Positions 1 through 9,697 of a stretch of 64,000 nt of DNA are shown here, piece after piece. Both the position numbers and the translations under genes were made by a program. Source of the DNA: Symbiodinium sp. CCMP2592 (Eukaryota > Sar > Dinophyceae > Suessiales > Symbiodiniaceae); assembly GCA_905221615.1 (NCBI GenBank), contig CAJNDT010005995.1:310001-374000 (forward strand), read 5' to 3'. Position 1 is the stretch's first letter. Every line of letters begins with the position of its first letter. The notes beneath the pieces are model-generated. The model was not told the origin of the DNA, did no database searches, and saw nothing but the letters and a program-made list of their open reading frames with translations.

Positions 1-1
1 A

Positions 2-1777
2 TTCGCATACGTCAGCAACCGCAGCACCACGGACGCGATCAGCCGAGTATGCAGCCACTTGCATGAAGCGCGAACCCTGGCTACTGCCGCTGTTCCCAAA
101 AGACACCAGCGCCACTCTGGCGTCACCCCCTGTCAACTCGCCGGGGGTCTCTCGCTAAGCCTAGACGTTGACAAAGCTTTTGATTCGCTGCCAAGAGAAC
201 AGCTTGTGACTTCAATGCAGGCAGCAGGCCTGACATCAGAGGAGGTAGCGCTTGCACTCCACATCCACGACCAGGCCAAGCTCACCTTCGAGCTGGCAGG
301 GCACAAAGACGAAGTCGAGCTCTCACAGGGCATACGTCAGGGCTGCGGTCTCTCGCCCCTCTTGTGGTGTGTGTCCACAAAGCTCTACCTAAAGTTCAAA
401 GAGACAATCACTCACAAGAAGGAGATATTGGGAGAGCCCACCCTCTATGCCGATGATATCTGGTCCTCCTGGACCATACGGACACAGGAACAATTCCGTT
501 CCAGCCTGCGCGCGGCAGGCATACTGATCCAGCTCCTCCACGAAGCAGGCCTCCGAGTGTCGCCCACGAAAACTGTCTTCCTGCTCAATCTCCAAGGTAC
601 TGCGGCCAGAAGCACCCTTCGCCCCAGACTCGCCAAGCTGGAAACAGGCGAGCCCGCAATAAAGCTTCGCGTAGGTCAAACCACTATGCTCATCAAGATA
701 GTAGACGCCCATACCTACCTGGGAGCCAGAGTTGCATACCAGAACCATGAAGCTCTCAACCTGCAGCACCGACTGCACCTTGGCTGGCAGGCCTACTGGC
801 GACTGGCCAAGGTCCTCCGCTGTCGAGCACTGACCCTAGACAGCAAAATCCGCGCCTGGAAGACATGTGTCTACCCGGTTGTCCTTTACTCCCTGGAGGC
901 CACAGGCATCACCTACCACTCCCGCACCCTCCTCTCTCAGTTCGTCCACGCTCAGCTCCGCCTCATCCATAAATTACCGGGCCACATCACCAAAGTTACC
1001 TCCCACGACCTACTCCTCAGAAGCCAACTCGACCCGCCAGGCGACACCCTTGACCAGCGGATCCAACGACATCTCCAACAAGCCCCGGAGTTTCCAACTG
1101 CGGCGCAGGAAACCTGGTTCGATCTGCTGCAGGACTACTCGACGACGCCTGCTGTCTCTGCATCCGACCCTTCTGCCTCTATGACCCCTTCTCGGGGAGG
1201 CTCTACTCGCGCCCACCTCAAGCCCATCAGCAGCGTTCTCAGCTATCGGCCACTCAACTGCCCAATCTGCGGAGTTGGCTATAGCACCCTTCAGGCCGTC
1301 CGTCTCCACATGCGGAAGTCCCATCACACTCAAGTACGACAGGCACCTGCCTCCTCGGACTTGCGCCCAACTCCTGCTCAGGCTCCGGACCCAGATCACG
1401 CCCCCTCTACTCCAGCCGTCATGATGGACCCAGATGCTACCACGGCCCCGGCCTCGCTACCTGACTTCGCGGCAGATGAACATGCTCTGTTTGTTTGGCA
1501 GCATGGTCGAGAAGGTCTCCCACAGTGCCGACACTGCCTCCGCCAGTGTGATTCGTGGCATAACTTACGAATACACATCTCCACCAAATCCTGCCGAACT
1601 TTGGTCCCAGACGGCTTTAACGCCCTACCCCCAAAACACAATCTCAACCCGACTCCACTGTACCACAGGCCTGAATGTCAGCTTTACCTAGTCGGAAGTT
1701 GGGAAAAGCTCGCCTCCTGGCTGAAAAAGATGCTCCCTCAGGCAGTCCACCACTGCCCGTACTGTCAAAGGGGCTGA
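2..1777 (+). CDS. Reverse transcriptase with C2H2 zinc fingers (LINE ORF2-like), 5' partial
   Basis: Copies element RNA into DNA at a nicked target. Visible RT motifs: motif A as LDVDKAFDSLP (about base 160-195), motif B as GIRQGCGLSPLLW (about 325-365), motif C as LYADDI (about 445-460), so the catalytic aspartates are intact. After the thumb comes a Pro/Ser-rich stretch and two C2H2-type fingers: C-P-I-C...H-M-R-K-S-H-H near 1258-1325 and C-R-H-C...H near 1530-1590. A third finger starts with C-P-Y-C just before the stop at 1775 and is completed in another frame. No endonuclease is in the visible part. The lineage within non-LTR elements cannot be decided from this piece. Confidence 0.85.
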   Translation, partial: FAYVSNRSTTDAISRVCSHLHEARTLATAAVPKRHQRHSGVTPCQLAGGLSLSLDVDKAFDSLPREQLVTSMQAAGLTSEEVALALHIHDQAKLTFELAGHKDEVELSQGIRQGCGLSPLLWCVSTKLYLKFKETITHKKEILGEPTLYADDIWSSWTIRTQEQFRSSLRAAGILIQLLHEAGLRVSPTKTVFLLNLQGTAARSTLRPRLAKLETGEPAIKLRVGQTTMLIKIVDAHTYLGARVAYQNHEALNLQHRLHLGWQAYWRLAKVLRCRALTLDSKIRAWKTCVYPVVLYSLEATGITYHSRTLLSQFVHAQLRLIHKLPGHITKVTSHDLLLRSQLDPPGDTLDQRIQRHLQQAPEFPTAAQETWFDLLQDYSTTPAVSASDPSASMTPSRGGSTRAHLKPISSVLSYRPLNCPICGVGYSTLQAVRLHMRKSHHTQVRQAPASSDLRPTPAQAPDPDHAPSTPAVMMDPDATTAPASLPDFAADEHALFVWQHGREGLPQCRHCLRQCDSWHNLRIHISTKSCRTLVPDGFNALPPKHNLNPTPLYHRPECQLYLVGSWEKLASWLKKMLPQAVHHCPYCQRG

Positions 1778-2490
1778 CCCAAGCGCGTGGTCTTCGAGCT
1801 CATATTAAAGCCAAACACTCCCCAATGATCCCCTGCTGTGAAGAGGCAGTCCAGCGCATGCAATCCCACCGCAGGCTTTTGGCCCTTGGTCGCACCTGTC
1901 GCTACTGCAGCCTTTCCCTAACAGGAGCGCCCATCAAGCATGCCACTGAGTGTGCAGTCCTGTTTCTGGTTCATTTGCTACAGGCCACGCATGCGCTACA
2001 TCATTCGAACCACCTGCCTCAGGTCCGCGATGACTCTCCCCTCGATGTTCAATGCGCACCAAGTGAGCCCGGAGGACCTGGAAGAAGCCACTCAGGAGCT
2101 CAAGAGCATCGAAGCGCAGGTCCGGCTGATACCCAAGCAGCCCCAGCCCCTGATGGCCCCAACGACACTGATGAGCGAACCCCCACCACAGGGAGGCATG
2201 CCGGACTCCTCGAATCCCCCATCGACGGAAGTCCCCGACAGACCTTCCAAATGGCAGAGGGACAACAGCAAAGGAGCCACCCAACCAGGCAAGGAAAGGG
2301 CTCAACAGGCCGTGGAGCCCAGGGCCTGCCAACCGCCCTCCACCTCAGGGAGGTCCGCCAAGACGTCAAGGGGGTCGCCCATCCGGATACCACCCCCAAC
2401 CCCCATGGCAGCGACAAGGACAGGGATACGGGCCTTCTTCAGGTCCAGACCTCACTCTCATGTGCCACACCATGGCCAGACTCCTCATGA
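1675..2490 (+). CDS. LINE continuation, frame +1: last zinc fingers
   Basis: Only the first 250 bases look like real coding sequence. From about 1765 the frame continues the finger begun in the RT frame, giving C-P-Y-C followed by H-I-K-A-K-H, then a further C-x2-C...H-x3-E-C cluster around 1898-1950. The finger is therefore split across two frames, so a one-base change near 1765 joins them. Downstream of about 1990 the translation becomes Pro/Ser-rich without recognisable features and probably is not the coding frame. Confidence 0.5.
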   Translation: MSALPSRKLGKARLLAEKDAPSGSPPLPVLSKGLTQARGLRAHIKAKHSPMIPCCEEAVQRMQSHRRLLALGRTCRYCSLSLTGAPIKHATECAVLFLVHLLQATHALHHSNHLPQVRDDSPLDVQCAPSEPGGPGRSHSGAQEHRSAGPADTQAAPAPDGPNDTDERTPTTGRHAGLLESPIDGSPRQTFQMAEGQQQRSHPTRQGKGSTGRGAQGLPTALHLREVRQDVKGVAHPDTTPNPHGSDKDRDTGLLQVQTSLSCATPWPDSS

Positions 2491-3970
2491 GACACGAGGA
2501 CGCTCTCTCAGTCCTACAGCAATCCACCACCTGGATCCTCTTCCTCACGACTCAGCCCCCGGGCACTGTCCTCCCCAAGCTGTTCGCCACAGCCCAAGGA
2601 TGGCACGAGCTACGGTGGAACGACCCGGAATCCATCACCCATCCGATGCGCATCATTCTGTGGCAGAAACTGATGCTCGAGCTGTCTCAGCGTGCCCAGA
2701 AGGTCATCGACCAGGAGGATGCCCGAGAACAGGCGATCCAAATGGAGCTCTACAACCCGAACACGGGGTTCGGCTATCGCAAATGGAACAACAAGGAGGG
2801 AGTGATGCAGCCCATTCCCGATCGCGAACCGCTCACGGCACAGAAAGTGGTGGAGATTGCAAAGGAGCTAGCGACGCTGAGTGTACAACCGCAACTGCTC
2901 AACAGGTTCCATGCCACTCGCCAGCTGGAGGAGAAAATGGAAGGCAGCACAGTGACCTGGCTATTGGAAGTGGGCTGGAGGGGCGAGCACATGGCTCGCT
3001 TCTGGGAGCTGCTCCAGCTCCTTTCACACAATTCCTCTCTCCTGATGATCGGTTGCACCCTTCGTCCGGATCGCCTCCAGAGATCAGCCTTGGCCCAACA
3101 GCTGCAGACCCTCCTCCAGTCCATGCACATCCCTATGCCGAGACAGCCGCCGAGACCTCAGCCCTGCTCCCGACATTGCAGCTCCGCAATCCTTCCAACT
3201 ACTGTTACTCCCATGCCTGCCTTTTTATTTATCTTTGGCTTGTGTCCCAAACCCCCTCCTCCTTTCAGGTACTGGACAGGGAACCGTTGAGGAGCTTCAT
3301 CGCCCAGGCGCGCAAACAACAGCAAGTGACACTCTTGTCGCTCCTCCCGTGGAGGCAGGCAATGCGACGCTGGTCCCACCCAGCCAGGCAACATGATGCA
3401 GCGGACTTCCTCCTCCACTTACACCAAGTCCTCAATGCACCCTGCTTCCAGGGCCTCTGGCAGTCCTTTGACGACAGCCACATGCTTCTAGATGAAGGCG
3501 GGGTCTGCCCACTCATACTTTCCGGAATGCAAGATGCCTCTGACACAATTGCCACCACTGCCCAGTCCTGCATCAATCGCTGGTATTCGCAGAAACGTCG
3601 CCACGCCCTGATTGCAGGTACTGAAGCTGTGGCTGTACAGCTCAACCGCTTTCGCAATGAACAGGGCATTGCATCCAAACGTGACCATCGCATAGATGCT
3701 GATCCAGAAGTCCTTTTCCCACAATGGACTCCCTCATCCCCTGAAGGTATCATTTGGAGAACGTATCAGCTTCAGGCGATTGTCCAGCATATTGGACCGA
3801 CCACGGTCAGTGGGCACTACCGTGCTGCACTCAAACCTCGTTCAGGAACAGCGAACGTGTGGCATCACACCGATGACAATAGTCCTGCGCAATCGGTCCC
3901 ACCAGAAGCCTTGTCCACCTCCAATTACATCCTTGTGTACCGAATGAGGAGTGCTGCAACCTCAGCATAG
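1940..3970 (+). CDS. LINE C-terminal ORF: Pro/Ser-rich linker and USP (C19)-like cysteine protease domain
   Basis: The protease-like part runs from about 3170 to 3960. It shows a Cys box N-Y-C-Y-S-H-A (Cys codon 3203-3205), a QHDAADFLLHL segment typical of USPs (about 3389-3420), V-A-V-Q-L-N-R-F (about 3630-3655), a His box S-G-H-Y-R-A (His codon 3815-3817), W-x3-D-D for the third catalytic residue (about 3860-3880), and the terminal strand S-N-Y-I-L-V-Y. In known families these belong to ubiquitin-specific proteases, which cleave ubiquitin from substrates. The middle of this ORF, about 2440-3150, is probably not coding; the helical region in another frame there reads better. Activity and substrate are inference. 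Confidence 0.7.
   Translation: MPLSVQSCFWFICYRPRMRYIIRTTCLRSAMTLPSMFNAHQVSPEDLEEATQELKSIEAQVRLIPKQPQPLMAPTTLMSEPPPQGGMPDSSNPPSTEVPDRPSKWQRDNSKGATQPGKERAQQAVEPRACQPPSTSGRSAKTSRGSPIRIPPPTPMAATRTGIRAFFRSRPHSHVPHHGQTPHETRGRSLSPTAIHHLDPLPHDSAPGHCPPQAVRHSPRMARATVERPGIHHPSDAHHSVAETDARAVSACPEGHRPGGCPRTGDPNGALQPEHGVRLSQMEQQGGSDAAHSRSRTAHGTESGGDCKGASDAECTTATAQQVPCHSPAGGENGRQHSDLAIGSGLEGRAHGSLLGAAPAPFTQFLSPDDRLHPSSGSPPEISLGPTAADPPPVHAHPYAETAAETSALLPTLQLRNPSNYCYSHACLFIYLWLVSQTPSSFQVLDREPLRSFIAQARKQQQVTLLSLLPWRQAMRRWSHPARQHDAADFLLHLHQVLNAPCFQGLWQSFDDSHMLLDEGGVCPLILSGMQDASDTIATTAQSCINRWYSQKRRHALIAGTEAVAVQLNRFRNEQGIASKRDHRIDADPEVLFPQWTPSSPEGIIWRTYQLQAIVQHIGPTTVSGHYRAALKPRSGTANVWHHTDDNSPAQSVPPEALSTSNYILVYRMRSAATSA
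2460..3290 (+). CDS. LINE internal segment, unrecognised helical region
   Basis: An open frame of 276 codons overlapping the linker/protease ORF. Its composition (many Leu, Glu, Gln, Trp, few Pro) to about base 3140 looks like a folded helical protein, with segments such as W-I-L-F-L-T-T-Q and Q-K-V-V-E-I-A-K-E-L-A. I read it as the part of the LINE polyprotein between the zinc fingers and the protease. The last 50 codons are low-complexity and overlap the protease frame. I recognise no family. Confidence 0.5.
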   Translation: MCHTMARLLMRHEDALSVLQQSTTWILFLTTQPPGTVLPKLFATAQGWHELRWNDPESITHPMRIILWQKLMLELSQRAQKVIDQEDAREQAIQMELYNPNTGFGYRKWNNKEGVMQPIPDREPLTAQKVVEIAKELATLSVQPQLLNRFHATRQLEEKMEGSTVTWLLEVGWRGEHMARFWELLQLLSHNSSLLMIGCTLRPDRLQRSALAQQLQTLLQSMHIPMPRQPPRPQPCSRHCSSAILPTTVTPMPAFLFIFGLCPKPPPPFRYWTGNR

Positions 3971-4097
3971 GCCCTTCGGGGCAGCGTAGCTACGTAGCTA
4001 GATGAGATGAGTCGATCCAATCGAGATCGAGCGCCACAGTGCGCCGGGTGACCCCGCTCGAGTCATCGCAATGCGACCTCACCGTCCGCAGCGAGTG

Positions 4098-4252
4098 TGA
4101 TGATGATGATGCTGCTGCTGCTGCTGCTGCTGCTGCTACTGCTACTGCTACTGCTACTACTACTACTACTACTACTACTACTGCTACTACTACTTCTACT
4201 ACTACGACTACTACTGCTACTACGACGACGACGACTACTACTACTACTACTA
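4098..4252. repeat. Trinucleotide microsatellite (TGA, TGC, TAC units)
   Basis: Runs of TGA, then TGC/CTGCTG, then TAC with interspersed variants. It lies about 130 bases after the LINE stop codon. The long Leu, Thr and Ala/Val ORFs on both strands here are products of the repeat and are not genes. Confidence 0.95.
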
Positions 4253-5312
4253 TTGCGATTAGTACAGCTCTCACCGCTACTACCTGCACTACCGCCGAAC
4301 TAGTTATTGCTGCTTGTACTCGGACTGCTACATCACTCGTACTATTAGGACCCTGACCAGGGTATTTCGCATGGGCTCAAAGGCTCAAGTTTAGGGACTC
4401 TGCAAGGCGGGTTTGGTAGAAGTTGTGCGGAAGATCCGTGGAAGCTCAACGTCCAAATCCTTGACCGCCTATCCTTTCTAGCGGTCTGTTGACCTCAAGT
4501 TCTAGCTCAAGTGGGCAGTTTCCAGGTACTTGTTGCAGCCGAAACGATGTTCTGTCATTATGTGTTGCAGATGAGAAGCCTTGAGCCTCGAAAGCTCTAG
4601 CAGTCTCTAGTAGCAAGCAGCTTCTAGCAAGCTCGGTCGTTTTGTCAAAATGCACCACAAAGCTATCAGTGTAAAAACCTCGCCGCAGAAGAGCACGGAA
4701 GGCTGAGCGGGAGGGATCTGTTTGCATAGCTATGGTCATCGAATTGTCGTCAATGTCTTAGCTCTGCGCAGGAGACCTTGCCGCAGGAGTTCGTGAGCTC
4801 ACTAGCGGGTGTAGCACCTTTGAAGCACGATCAGCCAGGCGAAGGCTGTTAACCGGCAGACCTCAAAGATGTGCTGATGCCAGCTGGCTTCTCGTCATCA
4901 TGGCACAGTCTGTCCGCCACACTTGTACAAAGTCGGTGCCAATGCAATTCGGCCCAAGTGTAAGACCCTAGTTTACTGTCACCCACCACGGCCAGCTGGG
5001 CGCTTGGCCCTGCGAGGCTTGGCCAGTAATGTGGTAAAAGAAATGAGATTTTGCGTGGCTAGGATTGATTTGTGAAACGGATGTGCAGCCTGATTGCTTT
5101 CGTTGCAGGCGATGTTGGGATGGCTCCTTCTTATGGTCTGCACAAGGTGCGGCATGGCATGGCGTATCTTGTTGCTGACCACATTACCATGCACTGTGAT
5201 TGTTGTTCTCCAGAATCGGACTGAGGATCTCTCAGATGGCAGAGGCAGGAGGCACCAAGGCAGGAGTCTCGGAGCGAGTGCAGTGACGTTCTGCGATTGC
5301 GGTGATCCACAG
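4253..5312. other. No gene recognised
   Basis: About 1 kb between the microsatellite and the first recognised exon of the glycosidase gene. It probably includes the promoter and 5' exons of that gene. A hydrophobic frame at 5094-5210 (Leu/Val/Met-rich) could belong to a signal peptide region but no start or splice site could be fixed. A 97-codon frame on the minus strand (4446-4739) has no recognisable features. Confidence 0.5.
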
Positions 5313-5910
5313 CCGAGTCAGGAAGTCTTAAAGGGGATCAGCTATGGGCCCGCTCCGCTCAAGGCCTCCATGATCAGGTGCGTCAGCGTGTGCATCGCAC
5401 GACCTTTGCTTTTGAGGCGGCAGGCAGGTTGCCCAACGATGATTTCATGGCAGACTCAGCCAAGGAGAGGTGTCGAGTCTTGGACGAAGGAACTCGACTT
5501 GTACTCGTGTTTCAGAGGCGCAGTGGAGCACATCTGGACGTGGAGATTTGGCCATCATGAAAAAGCTGGGAGCCAACGCGGTGACCCAGACTAGCAGACG
5601 AAGAGTGTCAAATCCGTTTACTCGACATGTGATCCAATAAAGTCGTCTCATGTCCAGGTACGGCTTTACGGCAATGACCCTCGAGAGGACGTTCAAGCGT
5701 TTCGGGTCCACTGAACGAGGATTGCTCTCGTGCAGGATCACAAGCCGTTCCTGGATGAAGCGCACAGTCAGGGACTACAGGCGGGAGTGTTATGGGGTGC
5801 CAGAATTATCTGACCCAATGAAGCGTTGGTGGCAGGTAATACCTGGGATGAGCGACTACCCATTCACGCAGATGCCGAAAAACTGCATCACGACGGACCG
5901 GCGCATGATG
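5313..5910 (+). CDS. Glycosidase exons 1-6 (N-terminal half of the barrel)
   Basis: Six exons separated by introns of about 45 to 77 bases. Donor and acceptor pairs with matching phase: 5378-5427 (GT-AG), 5581-5657, 5691-5735 and 5787-5835. Joined, they give short segments such as L-P-N-D-D-F-M-A-D-S-A-K, G-R-G-D-L-A-I-M-K-K-L-G-A-N-A and V-I-P-G-M-S-D-Y-P-F-T-Q-M-P-K-N-C. The acceptor of the third exon does not agree perfectly with the phase of the second, so one border there is uncertain. Confidence 0.8.
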
Positions 5911-8900
5911 GTACCTTTTTTGTTTTTTGTTGAAGGGCGGGCAAATGTATAATTTGGTCTGAAACCATCCACCGACAAGGTCAGCGTGCTTGCATAGCCT
6001 CATCTGACTGCTCATAGTTCAGGCGTAGGGCTGGGGGGGCCTCGGAAAGGGGGTTGTGGAGCTGCGAAGCGGCCCGGCGAACAATCGAAACGGTTTCGCG
6101 CCGGGCCTGGCAGTCTGACACAGATGCCTGGCGCCGTGTCAGGACACAAGCGAGCCTCGCTTCAGTGGTTAGACGCGGTGTGCCTCCATTCGTGACACCT
6201 GAGTCAAGCGTCGTTTTTTGGGGTTTGGCGAAATGGTTCAACGGTTCATGGTCTTGGCAGAAGAGCTCTCACGATGTTGTTTCGGTGGTGCATTTTTCGC
6301 AATGTAATTCTGCAGGAGTACAACTGCTATTCGCAAATCAAAGAGCAGTACAAGAGTAATCTGGAGAACGGCTTCCTGGACAAAGACGGTGCTTATCATC
6401 CTGCCCTAAAGCCAGCAGCTTACTGCCTGCTCGGCGGAGTATCTGACAAGCGGTGCTGAATCTCGCATTGCAGTGTTCATCTCGAAGGACCATCATAGTA
6501 ATCAACGAGCCGGACCTGAAGATTCCAGGGGAGTCACAGCCCAAAAAGTTCAGCAGGACGGCAAGCTGACGGCAAGTTGATCAGAAGTTGGCACTTGCAC
6601 TTGCTAGAGAGAGAGCTGTGCTCGTTTGCCCCTGAAAGGGCGATCATAAGTGCTATCGACGGCATGCTTGATGCTGAGAAGGAGTGTTCAGCAGAGGTTC
6701 AGCAAGCAGCAGGCCAACTTTGTCGTTGCAGGAGGCTGGTGCCAGTGGGAACTTCCCCAACTTCACGGCCACCTTTTCCTTCGGTGTCTGCACGGTCGCT
6801 GGGCCAGAGTAGCGCCCTTCTGACCGTCAGAAGGGGCTTGTTGCATCCTGTTCGTGATGTGTGCCTTGTGTGCCTTGTGCTTGTTCTTGCGAAGATGCAC
6901 GGGTGGCTTTCGGAGCAACCTTCAGAATCCGACGAGGCTTGTCCGGGATCGAAGTCGAAGCCCTCACTCGGTCAAGACCCTTGGGCAGAACTAGTGAAAT
7001 AGCGTTCCTGTTTTTGTCCACGTCTGGTTCGCCCGTCTCACGGCAGCGAGTTTTAAAGCCGAGATGTTGGAGCTGCGACGTGCCATGGAGAAGCCGGAGG
7101 CAAAGCGAGCTCGGAGAATGTGCCAATGCTTGCCTGCTGATCTTCAACGTTCTGTTTTCGCAAAGCAGGACTATGGCTACACACCGAAAAACGACCTGGC
7201 CAAGATTTACAGATCACGGTGGGCTCAGTGAATCGACTTACATGTTGTCCCTTCAAGTGCCATTCAGGTTCACGAACAGTTTCAACACCAACAACCCCGC
7301 GACTGACATGAAACCACTTTTCCTCGATGACTACGAGGCGCCTGGTGGGCGCCTGGCGGCTGCAATACATTACATGTACGTGTGTGCGGAGATTCGCGGC
7401 CAGGCACTGTTTTCAACGACCCCTGTTTTTATTGGTGAGTATCATGCGCCGCACATCCCAGTTGGCCAGGACAGACCGGGGAACATTTGAACCACTTCGT
7501 TCACCAAGTTTCTGAAGTTGGGTGTGCACATAAGGGTGATGCAGAGCACGTCTTCAGCTCGGAGAGCAGGCTGTTACCTAGACAAGCGAGGTGTCGAACG
7601 AGGTTGGGCAAGGCATTGTCTCGATCCGGATCGCTTGATGAGTCCTGCAGTGTCCGCACCTCCGCCAAGAGGTCGAAAAGTTGGGGCAAAAGTGAGCGTG
7701 TCGTTCGCACGTCCCAACAATTTTTGCCGTTTCATTGTGGCTGTCCTTGGAGCTGCTAGCTTCTCGTAAGTCTGCATCAACTCGCCGCCTCCATTGTTTC
7801 TACCAAGCCAAGAGTTAAATTACGTCAGATGTGCAACAGCGCAAGACAGCCTTCAGCCTTCGGTTTCCTGCATCATGTAAAGGACCTGGAGAAGATTCTG
7901 TCCATCGCACAAAGCTCGAGCTTGGCTCCTGGACTGCATCGCCAGAGTTCATAGTGGCTTCTATCGGTTTCTGTCGCCGAATGGCTTTCGGAACGATGGG
8001 CTTGCTTACGGGCTCAGACTTCGGCCGTCGTGCTTTCGTCGCTCGAAGTGGGTCACACCAGTTTTGCAGTTGGACTCATTTGGAGTTAGTTGGGCACGAG
8101 GGAGGGATACTGCTTCGCAACCACGACATGCAGTATCTCGTCCAGCCCTCCAAACCTCCATGACCAGATCTAGACTGGCTAGGTAGGGTCTGACAGGCAT
8201 TGACAGGCCAAGGGGTCGAATGGCAGCCCTTTGCCGAAACTTGCAACATGTGGACTGAACTTCGGGTAGTAGAGAAGAGGGCAATACCATGCACGCCCAA
8301 GAGGCATATCCGTCGAAGCTGTCACCGTGATCGGCACCTGATACCTTCATGTCTCAAGTGCCAACAGTTTCTGACTTCGAGCCAGAGCAAACTGCAGCAG
8401 TGTCAGTCGTGCTGCATGCATGGTCAGTGCTGTGAGAGGATCTTCGAGTAGAGTAGAACACGGGCACTATTCTCATGAATGGTTTCGGGAATGTCAGCGC
8501 GTATTGGGTCTTGTCGTGAACTGCTTGACGATGCATCGAGGTTCATCAAAGGGGATGAATTTCTGGCCATTCCGTCATTCAGCAGCACCGATGGAGCGCA
8601 GCTGCACAATGCCACAGTTTCAAACGCGGAAAGCAGCTGACCAAGAGAACTTGCATATGAAGAGGGCGGCACGAGGGCAGCAACGTCGTGGAACAACATC
8701 TTACTTCTGTGCCAGTAATGGGCCCGTGCCATGTTTGCACTAGCAGAATCGCATGCAGCCTCCCTCGGCGACTGGGGCGACTGCACGAGTACAACAAGAG
8801 GCGGTTTCGAGTTGGCACGAAACAGTCTCGGGAACTTTCACACCGATTCCAGCTTGAACAACCTGATTGAATTCCTCATGATCAATCTCCTCATCTGCAA

Positions 8901-9422
8901 AAGAACATTATCACGCCGCGCCCACCGTGAGCGCAAAGAACTTGAGGAACCCCAGGCCAATCAGAAGTCCCAAAATGCCCACTGTGGGACATGAATGGGA
9001 CACGGCATGAGCGGCAGTGCACCCACAGAAAACACGACGTATTGCCCGCTAACTCGGGTCTGCGACGATGGCCAAGCAGGTCCAAAACCCTGAACTCTAC
9101 CGCGGACCACTGCGAAAACGGGCCAGCACCCACAGGCAATCAATCAATCAACCAACGTAATACAGCAGGAACATCGGAGCCACGAATTCCCGAAATATCA
9201 GCGTGTGTTGCTGTCAACAAAGACAGGTGTTAACATCGCAACGGGGGTACTACTAGTACTCGTACGAGTACTAGTATTAGCTAATACCAGTCGTGGTATT
9301 GGTACAAGTACCGGTACTAGTATAAGTATTATGATGACGATGATGTTAGTACTACTACTACTACTACTGCTACTGCTACTGCTACTGCTACTACGACTAC
9401 TACGACTACTACGACTACTACG

Positions 9423-9471
<49 letters not shown>

Positions 9472-9661
9472 ACTTCCACTTCCACCTCCGCCTCCACCTC
9501 CGCCTCCACCTCCACCTCCACTTCTAGTTCCACTTGCACTTCCACTTCCACGTCGACTTCTACTTCTACATCTACTTCCTACTTCTACTGCTATTGCTAC
9601 TGCCACTGCTGCTGCTGCTGCTGCTGCTGCTGCTACTGCTACTGAGTAGCTGCTACTGCTC

Positions 9662-9697
<36 letters not shown>

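Larger units (their letters stand above)
1..3990 (+). mobile_element. LINE-type retrotransposon, 3' part (5' end outside window)
   Basis: The reading frame is already open at base 2 and encodes an RT thumb-side lead-in (F-A-Y-V-S-N-R-S), so the element starts to the left of the window. In order it holds reverse transcriptase, C2H2 zinc fingers, a Pro/Ser-rich linker, an alpha-helical region and a USP-like protease domain. The parts lie in different frames: RT in frame 2, the last zinc fingers in frame 1, linker in frame 2, helical region in frame 3, protease in frame 2. At least four frame changes are therefore needed, which suggests a decayed copy. A trinucleotide repeat follows 100 bases after the last stop and could be the element's tail. 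No LTR and no integrase were seen. Confidence 0.8.

Noticed and set aside
1010..1399. Minus-strand frames opposite the LINE RT
   Set aside because: Shadows of the RT frame; RT motifs fix the coding strand.
2160..2185. CTGATGAGCGAA resembling a hammerhead ribozyme core
   Set aside because: There is no stem II between CUGAUGAG and CGAA and no flanking helices; it lies in the LINE linker.
4352..4390. GGCTCAAAGGCTCAAG resembling the end of the dinoflagellate spliced leader
   Set aside because: Only the short GGCTCAAG word matches; the CCGTAGCCATTTT part is missing, so it cannot be called a spliced-leader relic.
9198..9645. Long Val/Glu/Ser and Leu/Thr/Ser open frames on both strands
   Set aside because: Pure translations of the trinucleotide microsatellite; same for the frames over 4039-4356.
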